Below, piece after piece: positions 63,968 to 64,000 of a stretch of DNA of 64,000 bases (within the stretch, counting starts at the first letter, position 1; each line of letters opens with the position of its first letter). Position numbers and translations under genes: made by a program. The DNA is from Streptococcus intermedius SK54 = ATCC 27335 (lineage in GTDB: Bacteria > Bacillota > Bacilli > Lactobacillales > Streptococcaceae). The stretch spans positions 124,001 to 188,000 of the forward strand of contig NZ_ATFK01000005.1 of NCBI RefSeq assembly GCF_000413475.1, read 5' to 3'. The notes beneath the pieces were generated by a model. It did no database searches and was not told the origin of the DNA. It saw nothing but the letters and a program-made list of their open reading frames with translations.

Positions 63968-64000
63968 AACCAGGCTTGAAAAAGGCTCGTAAAGCGTCAC
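63968..64000 (+). other. Partial duplicate of the rpsI 3' end (candidate att site)
   Basis: CCAGGCTTGAAAAAGGCTCG and the following bases encode [10 protein letters not shown], identical in protein to the S9 C-terminus at 58071-58101. Five of ten codons differ, all synonymously. Similarity ends abruptly upstream at the first Pro codon. The window stops before the expected QFSKR and stop. This is the pattern left by an element that integrates into the rpsI 3' end and carries its own replacement end. Confidence 0.75.

Noticed and set aside
1..64000. CRISPR array or restriction-modification system
   Set aside because: No regularly spaced repeats, Cas proteins or RM genes were seen; the methyltransferase at 6505 is of the small-molecule type.

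Overview
The window is low-GC Streptococcus chromosome. The order and sequence of pepO, leuS, a cell-wall-anchored pullulanase (YSIRK-like signal and LPSTG), polC-pepS-def, rpsO, pnp-cysE-cysS-mrnC, msmK-rlmB and degV-rplM-rpsI are typical of streptococci. I cannot name the species from the sequence alone. No rRNA, tRNA or CRISPR array was seen.

Region 1 (1-11.2 kb) is an accessory island. It holds two ABC transporter cassettes, one with an AbrB-like and one with a TetR regulator, a GyrI-like/PadR pair, a BtrH-type protein, acetyltransferases (one decayed), an AAC(3)-type acetyltransferase and a methyltransferase. It ends in a decayed IS861-like IS3-family element beside pepO. Many of these genes look like ones I associate with clostridia and other anaerobic Firmicutes.

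Region 2 (11.3-28.5 kb) is core: pepO, leuS, pulA, an acid phosphatase lipoprotein, polC, a small membrane protein, pepS, a frameshifted glsB-like gene and def. pulA and the phosphatase have CcpA (cre)-like sites at their promoters.

Region 3 (28.8-40.8 kb) is the most interesting part: one tightly packed operon of nine genes. The first five match a Gram-positive Pel-type exopolysaccharide machine: a PelD-like protein with a degenerate SDR domain and no visible GGDEF domain, then PelE-like, PelA-like deacetylase, PelF glycosyltransferase and PelG. The last four encode CotH-kinase, VTC (polyphosphate polymerase-like), DUF4956 and DUF4832/DUF4874 proteins. Overlapping stop and start codons tie the accessory genes to the Pel core, which suggests one membrane-associated surface-polymer system with uncharacterised modification functions.

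Region 4 (40.9-58.1 kb) is mostly core: an MFS transporter, rsuA, rpsO, a noncoding stretch with three terminators and a MITE-like element, a membrane-anchored hypothetical protein, pepF, pnp (with a long-range inverted repeat in its leader), cysE, a nucleoside phosphorylase, cysS, mrnC, a PucR/CdaR-type regulator, msmK, rlmB, degV, and rplM-rpsI behind a structured leader.

Region 5 (58.1-64 kb) lies downstream of rpsI and is IS-scarred: an IS256-family fragment, DUF6110 plus an unusual P1B-type ATPase, an IS1167-like ISL3 fragment, a truncated DUF898 gene and a DUF389 gene with a premature stop. The last ~33 bases re-encode the C-terminus of ribosomal protein S9 with synonymous changes, as expected for an att-type duplication left by an element that integrates in the 3' end of rpsI.
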